The notes beneath the pieces are model-generated. The model made no database searches. It had not been told where the DNA came from and saw nothing but the letters and a program-made list of their open reading frames with translations. The position numbers and the translations under genes are program-made. Positions 42,693 to 51,065 of a DNA stretch of 64,000 nucleotides are shown here, piece after piece. Origin of the DNA: Streptomyces phaeofaciens (GTDB lineage: Bacteria > Actinomycetota > Actinomycetes > Streptomycetales > Streptomycetaceae); the NCBI RefSeq assembly GCF_014648915.1, contig NZ_BMSA01000030.1, positions 1-64,000 of the forward strand. The letters are read 5' to 3'. Numbering within the stretch: position 1 is the first letter of the stretch; every line of letters begins with the position of its first letter.

Positions 42693-42930
42693 CCTCGCTC
42701 TTCCCCCTCCAACCGCATGCAACGCAACGGGCCAGCGAGCACGGCGGATGCTCCTACTGTAAGTGCGCGTTGATCGTTGCTCGGCGCTGCTGCAGAAGAA
42801 TCAGCCCTCTGGGCGGCTCTCCACGACAGCGGGCTCGCCCGTACTGTGCGCAGCGGTCATCCTGCCGAGGAGCATCAGAAGCTGGACGCTCTCCCTCGTC
42901 TGACAGATGCACCACCTCTCGCAGATTCCT

Positions 42931-42956
42931 CCGGAACAGGGTTCTCCCTGTTCCGG
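42931..42956 (-). terminator. Terminator downstream of the integrase gene
   Basis: CCGGAACAGGG (42931-42941), loop TTCT, CCCTGTTCCGG (42946-42956): perfect 11-bp stem, 4-nt loop, 22 bp beyond the integrase stop. It separates the integrase from the helicase operon. The rest of the 286-bp gap (42693-42978) should hold the helicase promoter; no confident boxes were identified. Confidence 0.8.
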
Positions 42957-42978
42957 GATCACAGCATCGCGAAATATG

Positions 42979-44574
42979 TCAGGCGACCCACTGGGGAACG
43001 ACCCGGCCGAGAATCGGGGTGCGGTCCCCAGGGAACCGTGCGGGAACGATCGTCAACGACTTCAGGACGCAGCCCAGGAGCATCCGCCGGTCTGCCAGCG
43101 TCGACTCCGCCCATGCGTCCGCCAGCGCCTCGCCGTCCGCGAAGAAGACCGAGAGGTCGGCTTCCCGTGCGAGCTCGGCCGCTTCGAGGTCGAGGGACTC
43201 GATCACCGCCGCCTGCTCGGCTGCCAACGTCTTGAACCGGTCTTCGGACAGCGTGCCTTCCACGTAGAAGTCGTGTTCCAGCTTGTCGCGGCGTGTCCTC
43301 GCCGCGTCGAGGCCGGCCATGACCTCCTTGCGGCGCTGTTCCTTCTCCACGTCGTGGAAGACCGCCCAACGTCGGACGATGGCGTCGAGGCCCGGGGATC
43401 CGTGTTCGAGAGCCGAGACGTGGCTAAGCCACATCGCCTCGACCGCCGCGTCCATGCGCGGCGCCCGGACCACCACGCCAGGGCAGGCGTCCTTGCCGTA
43501 CACCGATCGAGTGCGGCACCGGTACATGAGGCTGCGGGCACTGCCGCTGCCACTGCCGGTCATGCCCTTCTGGCAGTACGGGCAGGAGAAGATGCCGCCG
43601 AGGAAGGTGGTGTGCGGGCGTTTCCCACGTGATCCCCCGCCCATCTTCGTGATCCTTGCCTCGATCAGCGCGAGGATCCGGAGTCGCTCCCCCGGGCTGA
43701 CGACACCGGTCCCGATCACCACCGGGTTACCTTCGGCATCCCGGACGGGCTCGTCCGAGGGCACCCAGACGTCGAGGGGCTGGCCGTGCTCGTCGAACCG
43801 CCTCTCCTTGGTCGGCAGCAGGCCGGCCCATGCCGTGGAGCGCACCATGCGCGTGATCGCGCGGGCGTCCCAGCGGGCGCCGTCGCGCGTCCGGATGCCG
43901 TCCCGTTCCAGGTCGTGGGCCACGCGCATCGCGGACTTCCCGGCGAGCAGCTCGTCCGCGATGCGACGGGCGTGCGGGTACTCGGCAGGGTCCGGTTCGA
44001 TGTGTCCCGACCCCCTGGGAGACCGGACGCCGTACGGGGTGCGACCACCTGGCCACCGGCCGGCGGTGCGTGCCGCGTTCTTTCCGGTCGTCACCCGGAG
44101 CGTGAGGTCCTTGATCTCCTCGCGAGCGCGTTCGGCCAGGATCGCGAAAACGATGCGGGTGCCCGGCTGGCTGGAGTCCAGGCGTTCCTGGAGCACGAAG
44201 AGCCGAGCCTGCCGGCGGTCGAACTCGTCCAGGGCCGTTCCTATGGCAGCCATGCCCCGCCGGTCGAAGCGGTCCGTCTTCCAGACGGCGAGCGTCTTGA
44301 TCTCGCCGTCGATGACGGCGGCCATCGCGCCTTCGAGCTTCTCTCGCCGCACGTGCTGCTTGGAGGCGCTCCGCTGTTCCAGCCAGACCTTGCGGACGGT
44401 GAGTCCCTGCCGGTGCATCTCATGACGCAGGTCGCGCGCGTGCTGCTTGAGGGTCTCGATCGTCTCCCTCTTCTTGCTGCGGCGCAGGTAGAGGTCGACC
44501 AGGTCCTCCGGGGACTTCCCTGCCAGCTCCTCGGGAGAACCGTCCCGGAACTCCTCTGCCGTCTTCTTCGCCAT
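42979..44574 (-). CDS. int: Large serine recombinase (integrase)
   Basis: 531 residues. Catalytic serine S33 in DLYLRRSKKR, with resolvase-domain arginines in WKTDRFDRRGMAAIG. Then the recombinase domain (TPYGVRSPRGSGHIEPD, IRTRDGARWDARAITRMVRS), a zinc ribbon with CPYC and YRC...DACPG, and a coiled coil (RKEVMAGLDAARTRRDKLEH). This is a complete phiC31-type large serine integrase. GGAGGG precedes the ATG. It reads away from the interrupted rsgA gene, with the candidate att site in the 67 bp between them. Integration should be directional and excision should need a recombination directionality factor, not seen in this window. Confidence 0.95.
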   Translation of the reverse strand: MAKKTAEEFRDGSPEELAGKSPEDLVDLYLRRSKKRETIETLKQHARDLRHEMHRQGLTVRKVWLEQRSASKQHVRREKLEGAMAAVIDGEIKTLAVWKTDRFDRRGMAAIGTALDEFDRRQARLFVLQERLDSSQPGTRIVFAILAERAREEIKDLTLRVTTGKNAARTAGRWPGGRTPYGVRSPRGSGHIEPDPAEYPHARRIADELLAGKSAMRVAHDLERDGIRTRDGARWDARAITRMVRSTAWAGLLPTKERRFDEHGQPLDVWVPSDEPVRDAEGNPVVIGTGVVSPGERLRILALIEARITKMGGGSRGKRPHTTFLGGIFSCPYCQKGMTGSGSGSARSLMYRCRTRSVYGKDACPGVVVRAPRMDAAVEAMWLSHVSALEHGSPGLDAIVRRWAVFHDVEKEQRRKEVMAGLDAARTRRDKLEHDFYVEGTLSEDRFKTLAAEQAAVIESLDLEAAELAREADLSVFFADGEALADAWAESTLADRRMLLGCVLKSLTIVPARFPGDRTPILGRVVPQWVA

Positions 44575-44665
44575 AGTGCCCTCCTACCTCACAGATCCGG
44601 CCGCTCCAAACGGCATCTGTGCAGGTGAGGGCTGGTGTGTACTACGCGGCGCTCTCCCAGGCCAG
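44575..44665. other. Candidate attachment junction (attL/attR)
   Basis: Between integrase start and the truncated rsgA reading frame. The imperfect palindrome CCTCACAGAT (44587-44596) / ATCTGTG-c-AGG (44615-44625), with an inner GCCG/CGGC pair, is typical of the extended inverted repeats of serine-integrase sites. rsgA homology stops at about 44648-44655 (coding AWES-AA then stop), so the crossover core should lie there. The partner junction lies left of the window. Confidence 0.6.
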
Positions 44666-45100
44666 CGCGAGGAACCGTTCGATCCGGCCGAGGTCGAGTT
44701 CGACGGCGAGGGACATGGCGACGACCGCGTGGTCGACGTTGGCGGCGAGGATCTGGCCCTCGGACCGCTTGGAGGAGGTGGAGCGGACGAAGGCGGTGCG
44801 GCGCGGCAGCAGCGTACGGACGTACCGCGGATCGCGGCCCTCGGGGTCGACGGCGGCCCAGTCCCCCGTGCAGACGACCTTCATGGGGTCGCGGGGCACG
44901 ACGAACTCGGTGTCGGCGCGGACCGTCCCGGCCTCGGTGACGACGTCACACAGGCCCCGGTCGACCCTGACGACCCGGCCGGGCACCAGACCACGCTCGG
45001 CATGGGGGGCGAACTCGGCCGCCCAGTCCTCGTCCCAGCCGTAGGGGGCGAGGGGGTGCGAGGCCGACGACGACAGCCCCGGGAGAGAAGAGAAAGACAA
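44642..45100 (-). pseudogene. rsgA: rsgA, 5' part only, interrupted by the integrated element
   Basis: 152 codons from a TTG at 45100 with AAGGG upstream. Encodes the N-terminal OB-fold region of the ribosome small-subunit GTPase RsgA: SHPLAPYGWDEDWAAEFAP, VRVDRGLCDVVT, FVRSTSSKRSEGQILAANVD, HAVVAMSLAVELDLGRIERF. It stops at AWESAA, exactly where the circularly permuted GTPase domain (VVLTKADL region) should begin; normal length is about 350-400 residues. No GTPase motifs remain. The missing part should be found at the left end of the element. Host rsgA is therefore disrupted unless the remnant or a second copy suffices. Confidence 0.88.
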
Positions 45101-45157
45101 GGGGTGACCCTTCACAGGGTGGCCCCGGCACACGTGCGCGGACGTGAGAGAAGGAGG

Positions 45158-45229
45158 TCAGCCGGAGACCACGGAGGTGGAATTGATGAACTTCCGGATG
45201 CGGGCAACGCCCATCTCGACAACAGCCAT
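45158..45229 (-). CDS. 23-codon ORF upstream of rsgA (possible leader peptide)
   Basis: Encodes MAVVEMGVARIRKFINSTSV then VSG and stop, with GGAGGTGT 5-7 nt before the ATG. It lies 57 nt upstream of the rsgA TTG and downstream of a promoter-like element at 45297-45326. Size and position fit a leader peptide or small uORF. An open frame on the opposite strand also has a GGAGGTG, so coding direction is not certain. Confidence 0.4.
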   Translation of the reverse strand: MAVVEMGVARIRKFINSTSVVSG

Positions 45230-45263
45230 CGGTCACACCTCCATGTCCTGCTCACCCCGCGTC

Positions 45264-45281
45264 GGCGGCCGCCCGGCCGCC
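45264..45281. terminator. GC-rich hairpin downstream of the conflict operon
   Basis: GGCGGCCG-cc-CGGCCGCC (45264-45271 / 45274-45281); in practice a 7-bp stem with a 4-nt loop. It lies about 107 bp past the stop of the HATPase gene and ahead of the 23-codon ORF. Could be a weak terminator or an rsgA 5' UTR structure. Confidence 0.4.
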
Positions 45282-45296
45282 GAGGGAACGACGCAG

Positions 45297-45326
45297 ACGC
45301 TATCTTCGGGGCCGGCACCGCGCCAA
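45297..45326 (-). promoter_or_regulatory. Possible rsgA promoter
   Basis: Minus strand TTGGCG (45326-45321), 18-bp spacer, TAGCGT (45302-45297), about 70 bp upstream of the 23-codon ORF and 200 bp upstream of rsgA. A fair sigma70-type match only. Confidence 0.35.
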
Positions 45327-45388
45327 CCCATTTTTCCGGCCGCGGCTCTCGCCCTCCCCCTTGTCGGCCGCGAGTACGCCCGCGAACC

Positions 45389-47800
45389 TCAGGCCCGCGG
45401 GAGCAGCAGCCTGAAGTGGGCGCCCCGCAGGACGGGATGCCCCAGGACGCGCGAGCGGACGCTGAGGTCTCCGTCGACACCGCGGGCTAGGCGGCGCGCG
45501 TGGTACAGCCCGGTGCCCCGGTCCGGCCCGCGGGTCGACTCGCCCTTGCGGAACACGGTGTGCTCGGTCCCTTCCGCGTAGGCCAGGCCGGGGCCGTTGT
45601 CCTGGATGTCGACGGCGAATTCCGCGCTCAGCGGGGTGATGGTCGCCCGTACGGTCGGATCGCCGTGCTCCGCGCACGCCTCTGCCGCATTGGTGAGCAG
45701 TTCGTAGAGGATCCGCTCCAGGCCGGCGGCCGAGACCGTCACCGGGCAGCTGTCCGGCGCGTGGATCTGGAGTTCCACCTTCGGATACTGGGTGGTGAAC
45801 GGCTCCCTCATGGTCAGGAGCGTCACGGCGAGATCGGATTCCCCCTCCAGCCGGACGCCGTCCGGGAGTTCGCCCGCCGTCGCGGTCAGCGCCTCGGTGG
45901 CGAAGGTCAGTTCCTCGGGTGTGGTGGTGGAGGCGGCGGCGAGCTGCCGGTAGTGCCGCAGCTCGGGGCGCAGGGCGTACCGGTACAACCGCCAGTCGTC
46001 GGGGCGGAAGGCGTGGCCCACGCCGGCACCGTCGGCGGAGGCCTCTTCCGCCAGGCGGGCGACCGCGCTCTCCAGTCTCCGGTCGGCGTCGCCCCCCAGC
46101 ACGAGGAGGACTCCGCACCGGTGGAAGACGATCCGCTCGGCGTCGGCGCTGTCCACCAGGGGCAGGGCCGCCAGCTGGGCCAGGCCGCGCCGGACCTCCG
46201 CCTCGTGGCCGTCGTCGGCCATGTCGTCGCCGGCGACCGACGCGGCGCTCAGCAGGATCTCCTCGAACGTCACCCGCTGTCCCGGGACGGCAGCGGACAG
46301 CGCGGCCCAGAAGGCGACCTGGGCGGCCGCCGAGTCGGCGATCGGGGTGAGGGCCGCGTGCTCGACGGTCCGGGCGAACGACGGGTCCTTGGCCCAGTCC
46401 CGCACGACCGCGTACCCGTCGCGCGCCGAGGACGCCGCCCTGGGGCGGGCCAGGAACTCCAGGAAGAGATGGAGCAGTGCGGTGTCGGGTCCCGCCTGGA
46501 AGGACAGTGCGTCGGCGGTCGTCAGGTCGCCCAGCCCGGTGAGGTCGACCATCCAGCGCAGCGTGTGCCACCGCTCCCCGGGGTCGCTGCCGAGCAGCGT
46601 CTCCAGCGAGGCGGCGGACCCGCCGGTGAACGCGTCGAGGGGCCACTGCCGGCCCAGCACTCTGAGGAGCTGGACGGGGATGTGCGCCCGCAGGGTGACC
46701 AGTTCCACGAGGTGACCGAGGTCGAGCACCGCGCAGGCGGTCCGTTCGGCGAGGGCCGACGCCCGCAGCGAGCGGCCCACCGCGATGTGCGGCTGGCCGA
46801 GGTCGATCTCGGGCCGGTGCGTGGTCTCCGGCTCGGCGACGAAGAGCTCCACGCTGCCGGTGGGCCAGAACCGCGCGATCTCCGCCTCGGCGAACACCCC
46901 GGTGATCGCGGTGAGATATCCGCCCTCGACGCGGTGCACCGGCGGCGCAGGCCGGTCCCCGGCTCCGAGGAACTCCGTGAGTGCCCGGGCGAACCGGGCC
47001 ACCGTCGCCTCGTTGTTGTCGGCGAGCGCTTCGTAGGCCTCCAGCAGCTCCTGCCCGGCCGGGTCGACGGGCCGCCAGCGGTCGTACGTCAAGGGCCTGG
47101 TCAGGGGGGTGAGGTGCCACTTCAGGACCTCGGAGGGGTCTTCGGCGGCCTGGGCCCAGCCCCGCAGCGGCGGCACGCCCTCCGGCCCCGGACGCGGGGC
47201 GTCGCCGTCGGTCAGCAGCAGGGCGACGGCGCGCAGTTGTCCGGCGTCCAGCAGCGCCCGGCACGCAGCGAGCGCGTCCGGGTCCCCTCCCTGCGCGGCC
47301 GTCTCCTCGCACCGCCGGCTCAGTGCCGCCCGCTTGTGGTCCACGGCCTCTTCGAGCGCCGTCACGTCCGCGGACAGCCGTTCCTCCACCCGCGGCCACG
47401 ACCGTGCGCACAGTGCGGTGAGTGCGTCCCGGTCCGGTACGACGTCCACGTCGGCGGCGGCGGCCCGGTCCATGAGCTGCTGCACCCGCCCGAGCAGCAG
47501 TTGCAGGCACTCGGCCCGGCGCCGGCCCAGCCTGGTGCGCAGCTCCTCGATCCTGTCGGTGTCCAGAGCCTGGCACTCGGCGAGCATCTCCTCGGCGACC
47601 TGGAACTGGCCGTCGGAGATCAGCCCCGTGCAGGCCCGGTACTCGTCGTGGTCCCCGGCGATCCCCTCCAGGGCGGTGAGGGCAAGCTCTTCCAGGGGCA
47701 CGGGTCGCCCGTCGGAGAGCGCCACCAGCAGCCCCGGGAAGCGGAACCGGCCCGGCCAGACAGCGAGCAGGGCCCGCAGTGACTCGTCTGTGTCTGTCAT
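45389..47800 (-). CDS. Large protein with C-terminal histidine-kinase-type ATPase domain
   Basis: 803 residues from the ATG at 47800, which overlaps the upstream stop (ATGA). The first 600 residues are helical and unrecognised, with a coiled-coil stretch at about 60-170. The last 190 carry a GHKL ATPase: N-box ILYELLTNAAEACAEHG, G1 DIQDNGPGLAYAEG, G2 GTGLYHARRLARGVDGDL. No phospho-acceptor His box, receiver or membrane helix is visible, so it is probably not an ordinary sensor kinase. Last gene of a five-gene operon. GHKL domains also act in MORC/Hsp90-like conflict proteins. Confidence 0.7.
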   Translation of the reverse strand: MTDTDESLRALLAVWPGRFRFPGLLVALSDGRPVPLEELALTALEGIAGDHDEYRACTGLISDGQFQVAEEMLAECQALDTDRIEELRTRLGRRRAECLQLLLGRVQQLMDRAAAADVDVVPDRDALTALCARSWPRVEERLSADVTALEEAVDHKRAALSRRCEETAAQGGDPDALAACRALLDAGQLRAVALLLTDGDAPRPGPEGVPPLRGWAQAAEDPSEVLKWHLTPLTRPLTYDRWRPVDPAGQELLEAYEALADNNEATVARFARALTEFLGAGDRPAPPVHRVEGGYLTAITGVFAEAEIARFWPTGSVELFVAEPETTHRPEIDLGQPHIAVGRSLRASALAERTACAVLDLGHLVELVTLRAHIPVQLLRVLGRQWPLDAFTGGSAASLETLLGSDPGERWHTLRWMVDLTGLGDLTTADALSFQAGPDTALLHLFLEFLARPRAASSARDGYAVVRDWAKDPSFARTVEHAALTPIADSAAAQVAFWAALSAAVPGQRVTFEEILLSAASVAGDDMADDGHEAEVRRGLAQLAALPLVDSADAERIVFHRCGVLLVLGGDADRRLESAVARLAEEASADGAGVGHAFRPDDWRLYRYALRPELRHYRQLAAASTTTPEELTFATEALTATAGELPDGVRLEGESDLAVTLLTMREPFTTQYPKVELQIHAPDSCPVTVSAAGLERILYELLTNAAEACAEHGDPTVRATITPLSAEFAVDIQDNGPGLAYAEGTEHTVFRKGESTRGPDRGTGLYHARRLARGVDGDLSVRSRVLGHPVLRGAHFRLLLPRA

Positions 47801-50800
47801 CGCTCTTCCGTCCTCCTGCCGCGCCGGGACCTGTGCCACTGGGCGAGCGGATCAAGCCGGTCCAGCAGGGCCAGCAGGGGTGAGGCGTAGGGGCGGCCGA
47901 GGCCGCCGGCCTCGCTGAACAGCGCGTCCCAGCGGGCCGCGATCAGCTCGGCCAGTTGGGCGCAGCCCGCGAGTTCCGCGGCTGCTCCGACGGTGGCGCC
48001 CCGCTCGTTCGGCAGGGGGGTCAGGGACCGGGCGCGGCGCACAATGTCCTCGATGGTCTGCAGGAACGTGCGCTGGTTGCCCCACTGGATCTCGGGACGC
48101 CCGCCGTCGGCCACGATCTGGTCCAGGTGGCGGCGGACGTTGACGGGAAGGCCGGCCTGGATCCGCACGCATTCGTCGGTACCGGCCTCGGCCGCCACCC
48201 GGATCGACGACAGCATCCCGCCCTTGGCGAACAGTTCCCTGTGCAGGAACTTGCCGGAGTCGAAGGTGAAGCGGTGCAGACGCTCCATCCGGTCGATCTG
48301 GTCGACGAGTTCCGCCCACTGCTCGGCCGTCTCGCTGAGCTCGGTCATCCGGGACAGTTCGGAGACGAGCAGGGCCAGCGGGAGCGGGCCGTTGCCGTCC
48401 GCGCGGTGACGTCGGGCCGCCTCCGCCAGTTCCTGCCAGGAGGGTGGCAGGGCCTCGGCGAGCAGGTCCAGCACGGCCGGTCCCTCGCCGGGCAGGCCTC
48501 TCAGCAGCGTCTCGGCGAGCCCGGCGGCCGCGCCCACCGCCTGGGCGGCCGGGTCGCAGTAGGCGAGTTCCAGCGCCGCGTCCAGCAGAACCGTGCCGAG
48601 AGGGCCTGTCTCGATCGCGGCGGTCGCCGTACAGGCCGCCGGCGGCACCGTCTTCTCGCCGTCCCGCAGGAGCCGGCCCAGCAGCGAGGCCTCGACGAAG
48701 GCGCGCCGGTCCCAGGCGTCGGCGATCAGCCAGTCCGCCCAGCGGGACCAGTCCTCGCCCCGGGTCTCACGCTCCTGGATGAGTGCCGCGGCCACCACCG
48801 GCCGCAGATCCTTGGGCGCGACCTGCTTGTCGTACCAGATGTCCAGGACGCCCCACAGGTCGTCGACCTGGCGCAGCCGTTCGGCGACGGTCGCCACGTA
48901 CTGGGCACTGCCCCGCTCGGCACCCACCTCGACCAGGAGGGACAGCGCGACGGCGGTGGCGCCCCTGAGCCGGCCGTCCGGCTCGGCGGCGGCGGGCGGC
49001 TCAGGGTCGCGCTCCGGGGGGACGCCGAGTTCCGCGGCGATCCGGGTGACCGCGTCCGCACCCCGGATGTGGACGCTCACCTGGCTGGTGCGCTCGGAGG
49101 GGAGCAGGGCGCGCCGCCGTTCGCGCAGCAGCGGCAGGCTGCCGAGGACGGCCTCGTCGTCCCAGACCGCGGCCCGTGCCCCGGCCCGCTCGTCACGGAC
49201 CTTCAGGCCGCGCCGTGTCAGCTCCCTGAGCGCCGGCTGGGTCGAGGGCTGCTCCTGGCCGCGCGCGGTCGGCCGGATGAGCTGCACCGACACGCCCTGG
49301 TCGATGCGCCCGCCGAGAACGGCCACGAGCCGCTCGTCCAGGGCCCGGGCGTCGACGCTGTCGTCGGCCAGCAGCAGCCGCCGGGTCGCGGTGTGCAGGG
49401 CCTGCTGGACGAGATCCCGCGGCGCCCCGTCCTCCAGGATCTCGACGACCGGGTCGCCCTTGGTGGCCCGGTACAGGACGTCCGTCAGCACGGCGTGGTG
49501 CTCCGCCCAGCTCTCGGCCCACAGGCCACGGGCGCTGGCGTCCTGGCGGAGGACGGCCATCCGGCCCTCCTCCTCGCCGGGGGGCGACACGGCGGCGGGT
49601 TCGGTACGGCGCCGTTCCGGTACGGACTCGAAGTGGTCGTCCTGGACGAGGATGCGCTGGCCGAGCTGCCAGTACGGGAAGGACTTGCGGGCCCAGATGA
49701 GCAGGTCGGTGACGCTCTGGGGCACACCGGGCGGACCGTCCTGGGCGGCACCCTCGATGAGGATGCCCACCTCGCCCCGGTTGGTGCGGGCGGTGTTCAC
49801 GTCGAGCGGGCTGTGGGTGCCGACGAACGCCCGCTGGTTGTCCTGGACCACCACACAGGCCGAGGTCCGGGCGCTGCGGTCGGCGAACAGGACCCGGGAG
49901 CGGTGGCGGGCCTCCAGGTCGTACAGGGCCGTCCTGACCCGGTCGGGGAGGGTGTCGCTGTCCCGGCGGCCCCAGAGGAAGACCAGGTGCACGCCGCGTT
50001 CCAGCGCCTTGCGCAGCAGCGGCAGGATCGCGCTGAGCGCCGAGTAGCCGATGTTCGGGGTGGCGAAGACCAGCTGGTTCCTGGCGGACTGGATCAGGTC
50101 CTCGACCGTCCACTGGTGGCCGGCCGCGCGGGCAACGACGGTCACGGCGGCCTTGGCTCGGCCGATCTCGGCGATCCGGGCGGAAAGCCGCCGGGAGAGG
50201 TCGGCGAGGACCTTCTGCCGTGTCGAGACCTGGTGGGCCTCGACCTCCGACAGGCTCCCGATCGTCTCGCCCATCCGGTGCAGCAGACTCTCGGCGCTCT
50301 CGGCGGGGGCGAGCTGGGGCATGGCCCGCCCGCGCAGTGCCCGGACGAACGTGTGGTCGGGCTGCTGGTCCGCGAGGTCGGCCAGATGCTGGCGCATCCG
50401 TTCCCGCGCCCGGGAGTTCCACCCCGGCTCGTCCAGGAGGCGGGCCGAGATCCGTCCGGTGTCGCTGTCGAGGAAGACCTGCGCGTGGGCGCCCAGCCAG
50501 CGCAGTTCGCTGGCCGGACGCAGCACGGGGCTGCGGAAGCCCACGTCGAGGACGTTCTGCCGGAATCCCCTGCTGTGGCGGTCGTTGCGGATGGCGGTCT
50601 GCACGGCCCGCAGCAGTTCGGCAGCCGGCAGGTCGGTCTCGCTGAGGACCTGGTGCAGCGGTACGTGGAGGCTGGCCTGGGACGGCCGGCGGGTGCCGGC
50701 GTCGGCGGGGAAGACCCGTCCGGTGACCGGTTCGAAGAGGAACTGCCGGTGCTCCTGCCGTACCGAGCTGTCGCGCAGCGACCCGTCCGAGGTGATCACC

Positions 50801-51063
50801 TCACGGGCGCCGTCGGTCAGTTCGAGGGTTCCGCTCGTGAAGTCCACCATGACATGGCCCTTGCGCCACAGGCTGTGCACGACGTCCAGGACGATCCGGC
50901 GCGGCAGTGCGAACAGCTCCGCGTGGTCCTCGACCGTGGTGCGGCCGGCCGCGACGGCCTTCGCGACCAGGTCCTCCAGGGTGGTGAGTCCCTCCTCGGG
51001 GCCGAGCAGCAGGGAGAGGGTGACCAGTCGGCAGGGAATGGCGAGTTCGACGTCCTGAGCCAT
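47797..51063 (-). CDS. PLD-fold protein with degraded catalytic motifs
   Basis: 1088 residues from the ATG at 51063 (GGGAG upstream). N-terminal winged-helix-like part (HAELFALPRRIVLDVVHSLW). At about 320-460 a phospholipase-D-like core: QLVFATPNIGYSALSAILPL, then CVVVQDNQRAFVGTHSPLDVN, where the HxK(x4)D motif has lost its His and Lys. A second half at about 640-670 (ARAAVWDDEAVLGSLPLL) is equally degraded. The rest is helical. The fold probably binds a target (DNA or lipid) rather than cutting it. The gene starts 2 nt after the kinase-helicase stop. Confidence 0.65.
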   Translation of the reverse strand: MAQDVELAIPCRLVTLSLLLGPEEGLTTLEDLVAKAVAAGRTTVEDHAELFALPRRIVLDVVHSLWRKGHVMVDFTSGTLELTDGAREVITSDGSLRDSSVRQEHRQFLFEPVTGRVFPADAGTRRPSQASLHVPLHQVLSETDLPAAELLRAVQTAIRNDRHSRGFRQNVLDVGFRSPVLRPASELRWLGAHAQVFLDSDTGRISARLLDEPGWNSRARERMRQHLADLADQQPDHTFVRALRGRAMPQLAPAESAESLLHRMGETIGSLSEVEAHQVSTRQKVLADLSRRLSARIAEIGRAKAAVTVVARAAGHQWTVEDLIQSARNQLVFATPNIGYSALSAILPLLRKALERGVHLVFLWGRRDSDTLPDRVRTALYDLEARHRSRVLFADRSARTSACVVVQDNQRAFVGTHSPLDVNTARTNRGEVGILIEGAAQDGPPGVPQSVTDLLIWARKSFPYWQLGQRILVQDDHFESVPERRRTEPAAVSPPGEEEGRMAVLRQDASARGLWAESWAEHHAVLTDVLYRATKGDPVVEILEDGAPRDLVQQALHTATRRLLLADDSVDARALDERLVAVLGGRIDQGVSVQLIRPTARGQEQPSTQPALRELTRRGLKVRDERAGARAAVWDDEAVLGSLPLLRERRRALLPSERTSQVSVHIRGADAVTRIAAELGVPPERDPEPPAAAEPDGRLRGATAVALSLLVEVGAERGSAQYVATVAERLRQVDDLWGVLDIWYDKQVAPKDLRPVVAAALIQERETRGEDWSRWADWLIADAWDRRAFVEASLLGRLLRDGEKTVPPAACTATAAIETGPLGTVLLDAALELAYCDPAAQAVGAAAGLAETLLRGLPGEGPAVLDLLAEALPPSWQELAEAARRHRADGNGPLPLALLVSELSRMTELSETAEQWAELVDQIDRMERLHRFTFDSGKFLHRELFAKGGMLSSIRVAAEAGTDECVRIQAGLPVNVRRHLDQIVADGGRPEIQWGNQRTFLQTIEDIVRRARSLTPLPNERGATVGAAAELAGCAQLAELIAARWDALFSEAGGLGRPYASPLLALLDRLDPLAQWHRSRRGRRTEER

Positions 51064-51065
51064 GG

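Noticed and set aside
43032..43044. GGAACCGTGCGGG shared with 62117-62129, considered as an att repeat
   Set aside because: The first copy is inside the integrase coding sequence, the match is 13 bp in a GC-rich genome, and the rsgA junction gives a better boundary.
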